A stretch of DNA of 64,000 nucleotides from Piezodorus guildinii (lineage: Eukaryota; Arthropoda; Insecta; Hemiptera; Pentatomidae). How positions within the stretch are numbered: the first letter of the stretch is position 1; each line of letters starts with the position of its first letter. Position numbers and translations under genes: made by a program. The notes under the pieces are model-generated. The model did not search any database and had not been told where the DNA came from. It saw only the letters and a list, made by a program, of their open reading frames with translations. Positions 45,890 to 58,900 of this stretch are shown in pieces. Where the stretch lies: assembly GCA_023052935.1 (NCBI GenBank), contig CM041292.1, positions 142,193,143-142,257,142 of the forward strand, written 5' to 3'.

Positions 45890-46160
45890 TGTGAGTCCTA
45901 TTAATAATGATTGCTCCTTCATTACATAATATTCAGTGATGTCGCGAGTTCTTGGTGACTCTTAACGCCATTGGTGTGTAAATCTCCTACAGCTGGTACA
46001 GAGGAGCTCATTCTGTTGTCACTGGGTTCTGTGGGAAGTGTTCCCTACATCAGCTGCGCTGCGTGGGGGCCCTTGCGAAACCCCAGGTGGGCGGCCAGCG
46101 CGGGATTTGAGCCAGTTCCACCTAAGTCAGTGTCTCTCTTAGTCATCTAACTAGAATATG
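45890..46160 (-). mobile_element. possible fourth SINE family (D)
   Basis: A GC-rich block in AT-rich DNA. The reverse complement starts GTTAGATGACTAAGAGAGAC, contains GGCTCAAATCCCGC (B-box-like), and has a long body ending in ATGTAATGAAGGAGCAATCA. The layout fits a tRNA-derived SINE, but I see no second copy and the A box is weak. A host exon or other GC-rich element is possible. Confidence 0.35.
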
Positions 46161-46499
46161 ATAAAATTGAAAATATCAATAACTAATTAAATCATAATTT
46201 ATATTTATTATAGTAAGAAAATTATTTTTAAGGGCCTGAAATTAAAAAAATAATATTGTTGTTTCTCAGTTGGATTTCATGTTCCTTGATTTGTGGCGTC
46301 TTGATGAATCAGAGTTTAACATTTCTGTAAAAAAAAAAAACTGTCTCCAGTTTTGTTTGTGGTAGATAACCACTCTATTGCATCATCGCAACCACAAATT
46401 ATCGCATTTGATAAAAATAAAAAATGTTAGATATCTGTTGTAAATAAAATATTATTCAACCAACTTACAAATCGATGCAAAATGGCATTTGAATCCGTT

Positions 46500-46990
46500 A
46501 ATCTTGGACAGTTAACTAAGTACTGGGCGTACATATGGGCAAGATCGTAATTTTTTCATTTTTCCTGATTTTTGGAGTAGCAAAATTATGGACGTGCTTA
46601 TTAATAAAATGTCATTACTTCCTTATATTTCTTTTTAATTATAATGGTTTATTGGTTAAAAATTAATGATAAATATTTTCTCTATCTTTAAAAATAACCG
46701 AGTTTTGAGTGTACATATGGGCAAGATTTAATTTTTCCTCTTTATCTCGCTTTACTTATTTTTAAACCATGTACAATTTTGTCTCTATCTTAAAAAATCA
46801 CGTTTTATGGGCGCATTTATAAATACAATTTTAATTTGTTTTCCCTTTTTATAATTACTCGTAAGTTATCAGTTACATAAACATTTTAAATATTTTCTCT
46901 ATTTTCAAAAATAACTGAGTTGTGGGTATATTTATAATATATGTTAGATATATGTTAATCAAATTCATGGATATGCCCATAACTTAGTTA
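46500..46990. repeat. degenerate tandem repeat, period roughly 110-160 bp
   Basis: The module TATTTTCTCTATCTTTAAAA followed by ACCGAGTTTTGAGTGTACAT and ATGGGCAAGAT occurs in about four decayed versions, near 46520, 46675, 46785 and 46892. Periods are irregular. Confidence 0.45.
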
Positions 46991-49139
46991 CGGATGACAA
47001 TTTGGGTGAAACCCCACCTTACCACTATCTACACCAATTCGTTATATGCTTGAAACTTTTTCTTTGAATGTAGTGCTTTGTGGGAAACAGTTGATTAGTT
47101 TATTAAGTAATTTTAGATTTTCAAAGTATTTGTAATAATAAAATAAATGTTTATTTTAGACTATTTGGTTGTAATAGTAATATCCAATGATTATTTGCTA
47201 TGTATTCAATAATTTTATTGTACATTCACTTTATGTATTCTAATTTTTTGTAATTATGGTATTTATTTTGTGACATTGTGTTGTTCAGTGTTCGGGTATA
47301 AATATGAGAACTAGGTAATTTTTTCATTTAGGTATGATGGAACCAATTATTTGATTTTTTTCGCATTACAATCTTTTTTTTTTTTTTTTTTTTTTTACGC
47401 TTTTAATAACATAACCTTTATGTTTAGGAAGTAAATCTTTTATTATGATTTGTAATGAAGTTAAATATGTAATTTGTACCTTTTGGAAATAATTGTGTTT
47501 CCGAATCGCATTTTTAAACGACTTGAGGGTTCTTTAGATGGAATTGGATGGCGGATTTCTTTAAAACTAAACGATTAGAATACAAATTTGTCAAAATATC
47601 AACTTTGTAAGAAAAATCTTTTAGTGCCTTTTGGAAATCAACATCTCAATTCACGAAACGTGGAAAAAAAGAGAAGGTATAAATAGAATTTCATGACCCT
47701 TAAAAACACTTAGGTGATCATTAAATATTTATTCGCAACCATTAACACAATCATTTAGTCCTCGAAACACACTCATCCGTGAAATCCATTAAATGTTAAT
47801 CGAAATCCGATTAACGGTAGTCTGTTATTTTTGTCACACGGAGAGTTAATAAATCAAATTTCCCAGCTCTTTGCCGTTGTTAAAAATTGATTTTACTGTA
47901 GTATTATTTAACTTCATTACGTTAACTACAATATGTACTTATGATTTGTATTTTTTAATATTTGTATTTCATTATTAGCCAACTAAATTTTTCTTCTTTT
48001 TTTTCAGGTGAGTATCCTTCTTCGAATATTTGGTATAACAATCTGAAATTAATAAGGTATAAGTATTTCAAAAAATATTTTATTTATTGTATATTTCAGT
48101 ATACATCATTTTGCGTTTTGCCAGTTAGTTTAATAATCCATAGAATGCATTTACCAACTTTTTAAAGATTTTTAATTTTAGTGTATAGAGTAGAGTTTTA
48201 GTTTATTGTATTCACTCTAGCTACTATAAATTATAGCATGTAACAGTTGATATCAGTAATATGATATAATTGATCTAATATTAGAGATTATTGTCATCTT
48301 AATTACATATGAAAACGATTTCCTCATATTTCGACCTGGTGATTTAAAATATCATCCTTTTATTAAGATTAAAAACTTACTTGTCAAGAGTTGATGTATC
48401 TTACTGTTATTTCATAAACGCTTTGCGTCTTTTACATAATTAACACTATTACATCTACGACTCTTAAGCGGTAATAGCTTTTTAAAAATAGATGCTCCAT
48501 TAGGTCATTAGTCACGTCCATGAAGGCAAGAATCATTTCAACTTCCACCAAAAAAAAAATTAATCTTCTAAGAAACTAGTTATTTTGTTTTCAGTTTAAA
48601 AATTACTTAATAAGTTTTCTTTTAAAAAAATCATTTAGGTAAGGTAAAATATTAATTATAACATGATAATAATTCATTATCACATTTTTTTTTATGTATC
48701 AGATAAATAATATCATATGTGCTTAACAAAACATATGAAATTATTTTTTGAGGTTTCATTTGTTTGATAGCCAGTTAATAATTCTTATTTCATTATTTTA
48801 AAGTTTTGCAGACGAAAATAACATTTAATCAAATAAAATACACTAAAAAAATATTTTTTTAAAACTTATGTAACCGTATAAGATAACATTTTTAACAGCT
48901 CATGTATGTAGCTATAACTGTAGGTTTTCCATTTTTTCTCCATTTTCCATTTTATCATTATTCTCAAAACAAATTTCTTTCCAAGCATAAATTATTATTA
49001 ATTAATAATAGTTATCATCTTCAGGTAATTAAAAGGTATAAATTTTTACAGAACATAAATGCATTGTACCTTATTTAACTTAAAAAATAATTATTACTTT
49101 TAGTATATTAAAAATTGCGAGCGTTTTCAACTACTTTTT
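46991..49139. other. unassigned AT-rich DNA
   Basis: No gene or repeat recognised. A T-run occurs near 47371-47396. Confidence 0.45.
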
Positions 49140-49225
49140 AATTGAAATACTTACCCAGTATCGAATCGAACCCAGGACCCGGATCACAGTAGACCAGTGT
49201 TTATTATATTAACCATTTCCGAAAA
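49140..49225 (-). mobile_element. SINE family A head fragment, decayed
   Basis: The reverse complement reads AACACTGGTCTACTGTGATC then CGGGTCCTGGGTTCGATTCG, matching the family A anticodon-like and B-box part with several changes. The body is absent. Confidence 0.55.
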
Positions 49226-50358
49226 TACTTTACATCGAATCCTGATTGATCTTTTTATTAGAAAGATTGCCAATGTTAATAAAAAAAAAAAAAAAAAAAA
49301 GAAGTAAATATTCTTGATACTGAGTAGTGTGTGGTAGAAATCAAAATTTATTTATTTTTTTTTTTTATAGATTATCCCTTCATTTTATATACGTTTAAAA
49401 AAAAAAGTTACTACTGGCTTGATTTTAACGTATATTTGATATTATATTAAATCTTGATCATTGGTATATTCATGGCATTACTGAGATATTTTTAAAATAA
49501 TTTTAGCATCCATATTTAATGGCATTTATCATTAATGCCATCATTAATCAATTTTTATTTTTAACTAGAATCCCCATTTATTCATTTATGTTTTTTTATT
49601 ATTTAGTGACCAATTTGTATTATAATGTATGTTTATTGTGTTAAATAAATTATTTTATTAAGTAGTAATTTTTTAGGTGAAATATCTTATTTTGGAAAAA
49701 TATAGTGTCTTCGATTCTTGGATGTAGAAAATAAAAATTTTGCAACATTCGAAATCAATATTATATCTAAGGAAAATATCAGTTAGAAATGGAGTCGGAT
49801 ACGATATGACAGGGACCAGACGTAGGGGGCGTAACCGACAAAAAATGGTCCTCGTATAATAAAGTATGCCTAGGACGTCTGCGGGTGTCATAGGCAGCTT
49901 GTAGGTGCTTAATTCTTTAAGTATCTGATCCGATCTTTTAATATCTTTCGGCCCACAAAGTCATCTTTAATCCGAAGAATGGGCATGTTTTATTTATTAC
50001 TGTTAGTCGATGGTCAAAAATCTGAAAGTGATTGTCGAAAATCTTCGTTTATGCTTTTTGAAATAATATGTTGCGTTGTGTCCAGTTTTGTTTTGTCTCA
50101 GTTGATAGTAGATTGTTAGACTGTGGTGTAAATCATAGGAAAAATTATTAGGGTTTAGTAATTTATTTTCTAATATAATCATTTAAGAATTCTTTCCCAG
50201 GTTTTCTTGAATTTTTGTTTAGGATCTGTATCTAGCTTTACAAAATGTGTTTCGTTCTAAATGGGACCTATCTCAGTTAATGACTGATCATGGGGAGGAT
50301 CTTTCACTGGAATCTCAAGATATTGTCTAAACTTTTCAGGCTAGTAGAGTATCTGAGT
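49226..50358. other. unassigned AT-rich DNA
   Basis: An A18 run lies near 49283. A GC-richer patch at 49795-49910 overlaps a reverse 72-codon frame without recognised domain. Confidence 0.4.
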
Positions 50359-51208
50359 GTATTGCGATCGTGAAAATTTCAGAATTCCAGTTTTCAACGG
50401 AAATACACGTTTTAGGGTCTCTTGAGTCCAAATGACCAAGTCCCACAAAAATGTCTCTGTGTGTCCGTATGTGGTAGGTCTAGCGCAAAAACTAGAAGTC
50501 TTATGAAACTTAAATTTCATATTTAATACAGCTATATGTCCGAGATGTTACAGCAACGTTTTCACTAAAATCGGCTGACCGTAAGTCATACTTTATCCCT
50601 TGCATTTTGCGCCTTTTTACGATTTTCTCCTAAACGGCTCTAACGATTTTGGTTAAACTCGCTATATTCATGTAAAATTTGATTGTATTTAATATGATGT
50701 AGGTTTAATTCAGATTGAAATAGTCTAACAGGACTTAAATACCGATATTTTAAATTTTCTGTCTCTAATGTACCTTTAATTTTGTAGATTTCAAAAAATT
50801 AGACATAGCATTGATAAATAGAAGCTAAATATACAAGTTGAGCGAATTTGATAAACAACTAAATGAGAAAAGTGTAAACATATTTTTTTAATTCAATTTT
50901 TGTGTTTTTGTTATAAAACAGCTATATACAGTTGGTATGAGAAGGATTTTTGAAAAAATATAATAATAAAAATATACCTAAGCTTGTAAAAGGTAATATA
51001 AAGTGACGAATAGTCAATAAACTTGTTACTGATTAACAATTTAATGTAGTTATATTATTTAATCTAAGTTATATGTTTCCAACGAAACTGAATACACGTT
51101 ATATAAAATCAACTTAAATTTTTTTTTCAAATTGAGCTATATTTAATAGTTTTTTAATTGATTTTAACAGTCGCAGTAAATGAAAGTCGTGTGTTGCCTT
51201 CACAAGAC
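50359..51208 (+). mobile_element. repeat family R, copy B
   Basis: Starts at GTATTGCGATCGTGAAAATT (the outermost ACTTTCACTTAC is lost) and includes AAATACACGTTTTAGGGTC, CCAAGTCCCACAAAAA, AAAATCGGCTGACC, TTTTCTCCTAAACGGCTC, AAACTCGCTATATTCATG and AAAGGTAATATAAAGTGA. It ends GCAGTAAATGAAAGTCGTGT, CTTCACAAGA. It joins copy C head to tail. No protein is encoded. Confidence 0.82.
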
Positions 51209-52100
51209 CTTTTACATTCACTTACTATATATAGTAAGGGGAAGTATTGCGATCGTCAAAATTTTCGAATTCCAGTCTTCAACGGAAATACACGTTTTAG
51301 GGTCCCCTGAGTCCAAATAACTAAGTCCCGCAAAAAGGTCTGTGTGTGGTAACTCCCGGGCGGAAACGGTAAGTCCTATGAAACTGAAATTTCATATTTA
51401 AGACAATTATACGCCGGAAACGTTACTAAACTTTTTCATCAAAATCGGCTTGCCGGAAGAGCTACTTTATACCACGCATTTTGCATCTTTTTTTCGATTT
51501 TCTCGAAAACGGTTCCGACGATTTTGTTTAAACTCGCTATATCGATGTTAAATTTAGTGGGCTTTCATATCATGTAGGTTTTATTCTGATTAAAATGGTC
51601 TGACAGGGCTTTAATGTCGATATTTTAAATTTTCTTCCCCTAAAGTACCTTTAATTTTGTAGAAATAGTAAAAATAACTATATTATCTTGTTAACACTGA
51701 TGAAAAACAGGTAAATATATAAATTGAATAAATTTGATACCCAACTAAAGGAGAAAATAAGAAAAAATATTTTTTTAATGCAATTTTTCGTTTTTAAACA
51801 TAAGAGCAGTAATATCATGTATGATATACCGTTGGAAAACTAAAGATTTTAGAAAAAAAAATATTATCTCATACACAAGCTTTTAAAAGGTAATAGAGAG
51901 TGATGAAATGGACATAAAACAAACTGATTATTTTAGATAATAATATAATAGATTTTTTAATGAAACACATGTTTCTATAGAAATTCAATTTAATCAATTC
52001 CTTGATAGTTTCACGTATTTTTATCTCTAACTGTTTTGAAAATTCTTTCATTGATTTTAAAAATGGAGGTAAGTGAAAGTCGCGTGTTGCCCGCACCAGA
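51209..52100 (+). mobile_element. repeat family R, copy C (reference unit)
   Basis: The most complete plus-strand unit. The start TTTTACATTCACTTACTATA contains an 18-bp palindrome CTTACTATATATAGTAAG at 51221-51238. Then come GGGGAAGTATTGCGATCGTC, GGGTCCCCTGAGTCC, AAGTCCCGCAAAAAGG, TCTCGAAAACGGTTCCGACG, AAACTCGCTATATCGATG, GATATACCGTTGGAAAACTA and ATGAAACACATGTTTCTATA. The end is GGAGGTAAGTGAAAGTCGCG, GTTGCCCGCACCAGA. The start ACTTTCACTTAC (as in copy D) and the end GTAAGTGAAAGT are inverted 12-mers. Class is unknown; it could be a non-autonomous DNA element. Confidence 0.85.
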
Positions 52101-54114
52101 TTTTTTTATTTTAGTTCGTGTGAGAGAGTGAGGAGTGGCTTCAGAAAATCTCCTTGTGCTAATCCTGTTCTTGAATAGGCTTAGCACAATGAATATTGAA
52201 TCATAAATTTTATGTGATTATTTTTTAGACATGAGAAAAAACATAATAAACCCATTGTTAGGTTTAATGCAGAAATTCAATTTTTAATTAAAGTAGGGGT
52301 AAATTTCAGCGTGTATATCAGGTTTTACACTTTTACAGTATTCCATTAGAAATTGAGGTGGTGATTGCATCCTGTGATTCTCAACTTTTTCATTTATTCC
52401 TTCCATTTTTATGTTTGCATTTTGTTTATTTTTTCGAAAAGGAATTTCTACGTTAAGGTTATTAAATTTTTGCCTGAGTAGAAAACTCATGTTGTCAGTT
52501 TTAATAGAAGTTCTTTACTATTCTATTTTCAGCTTCATTTATTGATGATTCTGAAAAAATTAAATAATAGTTCGTAAAACATAAATTATAAGCAATAATC
52601 ATGGGGTTCCAAGAATACGTTATTATTTGGAAATATTATAATATTTTATATATAATGCAGCAATTGTTTACGTTTATTATTACTCTTATACACACGTATG
52701 GGTTTCTTAAGTTTATTACAAAAATAATAAAATTTAAAACTAAAATAATATTAATAATGAATTGAACTATGTATTCAGACTAATAATTGCAAAAATATCT
52801 CTGAAACCAAATAGTATTTGAAGGGAATGGTTACGTTGTGTTAAGGATCTTAGGGTCTTAAGGCAGAGTCAAATAACATATATGCATTCCTCTCATTCCT
52901 TAACATAAATCATTGACAGTACTTTTTTTTTTTTCGTTGTAAGCCTTTAACTGAAAAGATGTTTTTTGATGGCCGAGATATATTATTTTAATGGTGCCAT
53001 TAAAAAACTGGCGGTAGCATTGTCTAGTGATATACGGTCTTCTTAACCCCAAATTACAGTTGCTTTATTTCTTTTCACCACTTCAAGAGGACATAAATAC
53101 CTCAGCTAATCGTGTTACTGATATGTTGGTAAGAATTCTGAAACATATTGTATCCCATGGCACTTAGGTAACCTTATTCATAAAATATAATCCTTCTGGT
53201 ATCCAGGTACATTTTTATATGTTCCGCTAGTAATTTATAATAAATCACATAATAGTGGACCTGGGAAAAAAAAAAAAAAAAGTGCCAGATGAGTGTCATA
53301 TTTCTTTAATGTACTCACGAACTATCAAGAATTCGATCTATTTTAACGGTCGGTTGACTTTCAAGAATGTTAATCTTCTAACAAATTGTTGCTAGATTTC
53401 TTGATCCTAGACAAAGATAGTGCGTACGTAACCTAAGGTGGCGAAAGAGATTTTCTTGATACAATTTTCTTTCTTGGTTTAGAATATTATAAAATTGGTA
53501 ACTCAAAAGAATTCGTTGAAAAAAAATCCATATTTCTGAATTGATTCTCAAAATTTCACTTTTCGGCCATCTCTCAAAGTTGTAATGTTGTTATTTAAAC
53601 TTTTAAACGTTTATTAAACTCCATTAGGGATTTGTTTCCATCTTATTCTTAAATATTTCTGTTTCCTGTTGAAATATGCGTACCGAACTTTATAAGAAAA
53701 AAATTTTCCACATATCATTACTAAATTAATATTTGTTTCTATATTATTCTCTATGTATTAAAAATTCTTTTATTAGATACCACCATAAAGTATCATTTGA
53801 TATTTTTCCATATATTTTATTGACATGAAAAATATTCGATTTCCTGCCCATAAAAGGAAAATATATAAAAGGTGCGGTTTATATATTACGACAATTTATG
53901 AAAACATATGAGATCTTAATTTGATAAATTAAGTATTAAGTAATTATATAAGAATTAAGTAATATATAACCTTAATTATATACATAAGGTAATATTGGAT
54001 AACAAAAAGTTTAGAACAAGATAAAAATTAATTATGGTGTAGATATTCTTCCAGTGACTGTTTTTTTTATCTAAACAATATATAGATTAGGAAATAATCT
54101 AATAAGAATAATAA
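52101..54114. other. unassigned AT-rich DNA
   Basis: No gene or recognised repeat. An A18 run lies near 53264. Confidence 0.45.
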
Positions 54115-54200
54115 TTATTCTGTTACAGGGTGGTCCCTTAAGAACAACAGATATGTTTTTACGATATGCAATGCGTCTGACCATAAGCCCAAGGGTCATA
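54115..54200 (-). mobile_element. LINE 3' UTR fragment, decayed
   Basis: CAGGGTGGTCCCTTAAGAAC, AACAGATATG and GCGTCTGACC match, with changes, the 3' UTR pattern of the 2.2-kb and 24.0-kb LINE copies read from the same strand. Confidence 0.4.
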
Positions 54201-55539
54201 ATTTATTCGTATTCACAATTATATAAGAAATAAAAGAGGAAAAAAATACACAAGGAACAAAATAATAAAATAAATAACTTTTGATAAACAAATGTGTTCA
54301 ACAAAAATAAAACTAGAAATTAATTGATTAACTAAGTTAAATGTGAGTGTTCTCAAACTCGGTTAAATGCTTTATAAAATTAAACAGTATAACTGATTTT
54401 TTCAATAATTTACCAACAAAGATGGCTATATGTATATATGTTTTCATATACCAACACGGCTCAAATGCTAAAATGCTTTATAATCGAAAGCTCTAAAGAA
54501 TAGCTGGGCTGGATGGAAGATGTCGGAGCCTACGTGCCTCGGCTGTTTAGTCTTGACGGAATGCCACTTTAGAATCAATTGAACGTAAACATAAACAGTT
54601 TCTCTCCAGAGTCATGATGATAAAATACTCGGTTATTGGATGGATTCTTTATCTTTCGGTCAATGACGGCTAGTGTTTATTCATGCATGTTTCCTCCAAA
54701 GCTTTTAGTTTATCTTAAAATACGGAATACGGTACTCTGTAATAATATATGATATATATTTTTTATTATGGAAGATAAACATTTCATTTGTATACCGTTT
54801 TTAGCCCGCCCCTTCTATCCTGTATATAGTAGGAATGTTAATATCCAGAGGCGTAGCCCCACCCTCTCTCCTACTTAAAATATATCGCGTAAAATAAAAA
54901 CAGGAAATAAACTATGAGGATGAAAAATATTTTTAGAAAACAACTGTGTTCATAAAAAAAATATTGCCTCGTATCGCGATTTTGAACTATTTGCTCCCTT
55001 CCTCATCGAAAATCCTTTGTTCGCCCTTGGTAATGTCTCTATTCTTAACACTGCTAATAAAATTAAAACAATTTGACTTAACATTTCCTACAATTTTCTC
55101 TCCTTCATCAGAAATGATACATTGAAAATCGACGAGGGACTGCATGCTAATGTAATATTTATTATTGTATAATCTAAAATTTCATTTACAATAATGTATC
55201 ATCAGGAGAATATACAAATCATCTGGTAATAAACAATCGGAAAAAAAAAAACAATTTCATTTTTAGGTGACTTTTCGTTATTTAGTTAGAGTTACGATAC
55301 ACAAACAGAAATAATTTTACGAGACTTGGATCTCTCAAGTTGTGGGTTCATAAAGGTTTATTTTTGTGGAAAACACGAAATCGATAACTTTCACTATTAA
55401 TTATTATTCATATCAGTTCGTCTTAAAAGTAAAAAGGTGAAATTATAAACGCTTAAGCTGAGATACCTTAAATGGAAACATCAGGCCAAACTATATTAAA
55501 ACTAACTTAGTTATGGACATAGTAAACAATTCTGAAAGA
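54201..55539. other. unassigned AT-rich DNA
   Basis: 54500-54600 and 54790-54880 are slightly GC-richer. No open frame or repeat match. Confidence 0.4.
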
Positions 55540-55935
55540 TATGACGTCACCTAGAATCTAATAATAATAAATAAAAGACTTATATATTGTATCAAATTCG
55601 CTTATGAATAATTCAAAATATACGACAATAAAGCTTTCTGAAAAAGTTTCTCCTACCTGATATAAATGTTGTGACTAGCTCTTTCGGATGTCGCAATACC
55701 CTTTTTTTCTATTCTCCTCGTTACCCTGGCAACACTGGAGGGTCAAAGACTTGGTTTGACGTATTCTGTTCCCACAATGACCTCATTTGCCTGCGGTTTT
55801 CGACTGTTGTTTAACTGACGTGACAGTTTTGGGAGTGTGAAGCACTGACGCAAGGCGACATATTGCCACGTGCCTTTGGAAATGTGACCTTTTCTTCTGC
55901 AATTCTGGGCTCGAAACTATGCTCTGTGTCAGTTA
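55540..55935. promoter_or_regulatory. candidate enhancer or promoter with RFX X-box, CRE and E-box motifs
   Basis: A GC-richer block contains GTTACCCTGGCAAC at 55720-55733, an exact fit to the RFX-factor X-box (GTTRCC, 2 bases, GGYAAC). A full palindromic CRE TGACGTCA lies at 55542-55549 and CTGACGTGAC near 55816. E-box CACGTG is at 55867-55872, and GGGTCAAAG near 55741 and TGACCTTTT near 55887 resemble nuclear-receptor half sites. The block matches no repeat in the window and has no open frame of note. Clustering of long motifs is the argument; function is inferred. Confidence 0.4.
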
Positions 55936-58900
55936 ATTGACATATTGTGAACTATTGCTTTGTGATCATTCATAGATAATCGCTATGTTGTTTTTGAAAG
56001 TCAGACAATTTTTAGAATCATTGTAAGCGAAATGCGTTGACAATAGAGTTACGAAATTGACTTGTAATTACTAATAATATCTTAAAATTACTTGGAATTA
56101 ATTTGTCTGAATCGCATTTATCCAATAAACTTTCTTACATATTCTCCTGCAAGAAGTGACTTCATTTTTTTTTTTTTTTAAAGGCAGACTCTGTCTTTTA
56201 ATCACAAAATATGATAACTAACAGTAATATAAAAACATAACTACTTGTATAAAATAAAAGGGTATGGAGAAAATATCAAGATGTTACGTTAGAAAAAATA
56301 AATCTATGATCTTTTTTATCTATACCTTATTTTTCACCATTTTGTTTTATCGTAAATGTTTTTCGTAGTCTTCTGTTAATATTCCGAGTTTTTTTTCCAT
56401 CACTTAAGAATCTTGTCATATTGTTCATTCTTTTCAGCTTGACGTTTTAACCGACTCTTCAGTTTTCAAATTGGAATACATTTTTTACCCTCTTCTTCCA
56501 AAGTCACTATTTTTCGATTTTTTTCTTTTCTTATTCACCATCCGAAAAAAAAAAAAAAAAAAAAAAAAAGTACAATATTTTGCTATTATCAAAAACAAGA
56601 CTTTCTACAAAGGTATATTTACAAAGTGACAAATGTCACGTTACGATATTTTTATCATTATAAAAATAAATTTGAAATAAGTGGATGTTATAAATTACAC
56701 TATTAAGAACTACATTTAAGACTTTTTAAAATTATGGCAATCTTAAGATGTTTATTTTTAAATTTATTAAATTATATAATTTATTTTAAAATGAATAGCG
56801 ACCTTTGTAGATCAAAATGAAATTTTATGGGCTACCTTAATATTGCCTAGAGTCTAAGATATATATTATATGCGATTTATTCTCACTTAATCAACCAATT
56901 TATGGAGCTTTCGTCTAATTTTATTATATCATAAAAAAAAAGAATCGCTTTCTATTGACCCCAAAGCCAAATTTGTGGTCTAAACTATGACGAAAGTATC
57001 GGAAGCTTCTGAGCTCTAGGATAACATAATTACTAGCTCCCTCAGATCTGATCTCCAATCTTATGAGCCTTATCTAGGAAAAAATCTTTTAATGATAAAC
57101 TACGAACTTCAGTATATTACTAGAACTCGACTATCAAAATGGATTATTACAAGATACATTAGGTGAAACCCTCCCTAATAACAAACTGGTTGTTGAGTGA
57201 AACCCAATCTTTGGAATATGTTGATAATGTTTGAGTTCTTGATTCTAGGTGATAGTCCAAACAATATGCCAGACAAAATTTACACTGGCTAACCAATTAA
57301 AAATAAAGTAAACTAGCATTTTGTTTGATACGCCTTTTGGGTTTGTGAAAACGATGAGATATAACATTCGAAACCTTATTAGTATATCTAAATGAAGAAA
57401 CCATAATAAATAAAAAAAAAAATAATTATTAAAAATATTGGCACTTACACATTACTAGTGTTATTAATAAGTCGTTTTTGTGCTTATACCAACTTAATTT
57501 CATTGACCTTAGTCTGGTGTCATATATTCTATTATAGGAAAGTTGGGGTGTGCACATCACTCAACTTTTACATATCTTCCTGATTTTAAATTGTTCTCCA
57601 TTAGATTTTTTTTTTTTAATTTTACTTAGATGCATATTTCATAAAATTAGTTTTCACACAATAATTATTCTACTTATATTTACATTTTTTTAACCTGTAA
57701 AATTATTTTAAGATCTTATAATTATTTTAATAAAAATTGTTTTAAACTTTTAATAATTACGGTGCTTTATATTTCATTTACGTGAATAAAAGTAACAAAA
57801 CCTAATACAATGTTATTGAATTATTTAGTAGAACATACTTTTTACTGCAGGTAAAAAAAAACAAATAAAATCAGAATTACAAAAAAAAAAAATTAATATA
57901 GTCAATAAGTTCAAGTATCTAGAAGAAATTATAACTCAAAATGAAATATAAAAAGAAATAATCAAACATGAACAAAAGTAAATGGAAGAATACTTTTTAA
58001 AAACTTGATGGTGTAATTAATATCTAGTTAAAAATTTGGGGAACCTCCAATTACCTTTCTAGAAAAATAAAACTAGGAAGTATTTTACTATTGAAAGACG
58101 CTTTTTTTTTTTTTTTTTTTTTTATGTATTTATCTGTATGTATCTCATTGTTAATTTAATCGTGTTCTAGCAAAAGTTATTAGAAAATTGATATATTTAT
58201 AGAATAGTTAATGATAGACTGAATAAAATCATTTTCCAATATTAAGACAAAACAAAATAAACCTTTGTGGTCCATAGAAATTAATAAGGAACTCAAAAAC
58301 TTAAGAATTACGAAAGCTGTTATACAGGATAGAGCCAAATTGAAAAAAAAAAAACATCTGCAATGGAAGGTTTCTAGAAAAAGAATCCAAACCTGGTAGA
58401 AAATGGACATAGGAAAGAAAATAACGACAAAGAGTCAAATTGGAAATATTCCAAAAAAAAAGAAAAAATCCGGATCATACCATACGTTTTCTTTTGATGG
58501 TCAGGGTGAAAAAACAAAATTATAAACTGTATATTGAAATCAGAATTAATAATCGAAATGTTCGAATGAATTATTATATTTTCGAAACAGCCTTCTATAT
58601 CAAAGACCAAATTATATTTTGATTTTTCTAAAATGTAGTTATTAGTATCTATTTGTGAGGGCAATGATTTACACATACCCATAAGCATACAACCCTGATC
58701 TTTTACTCGGAGTTCGATGGATGGCGTGACTGAACTGACGGTAATAAACCTCGCACATTAAATCGGTTTGCTAGGGCACTCTTCACACGTGTCGACCCAC
58801 TTTTGCTGAATTAGAAGGGAATGGTGTCAGATCTCTAGGGCAGTGGAGTAAATGATGGGTTGACACCTAGGGCTAATGCTCTAGCTAACTCTAGGAATCA

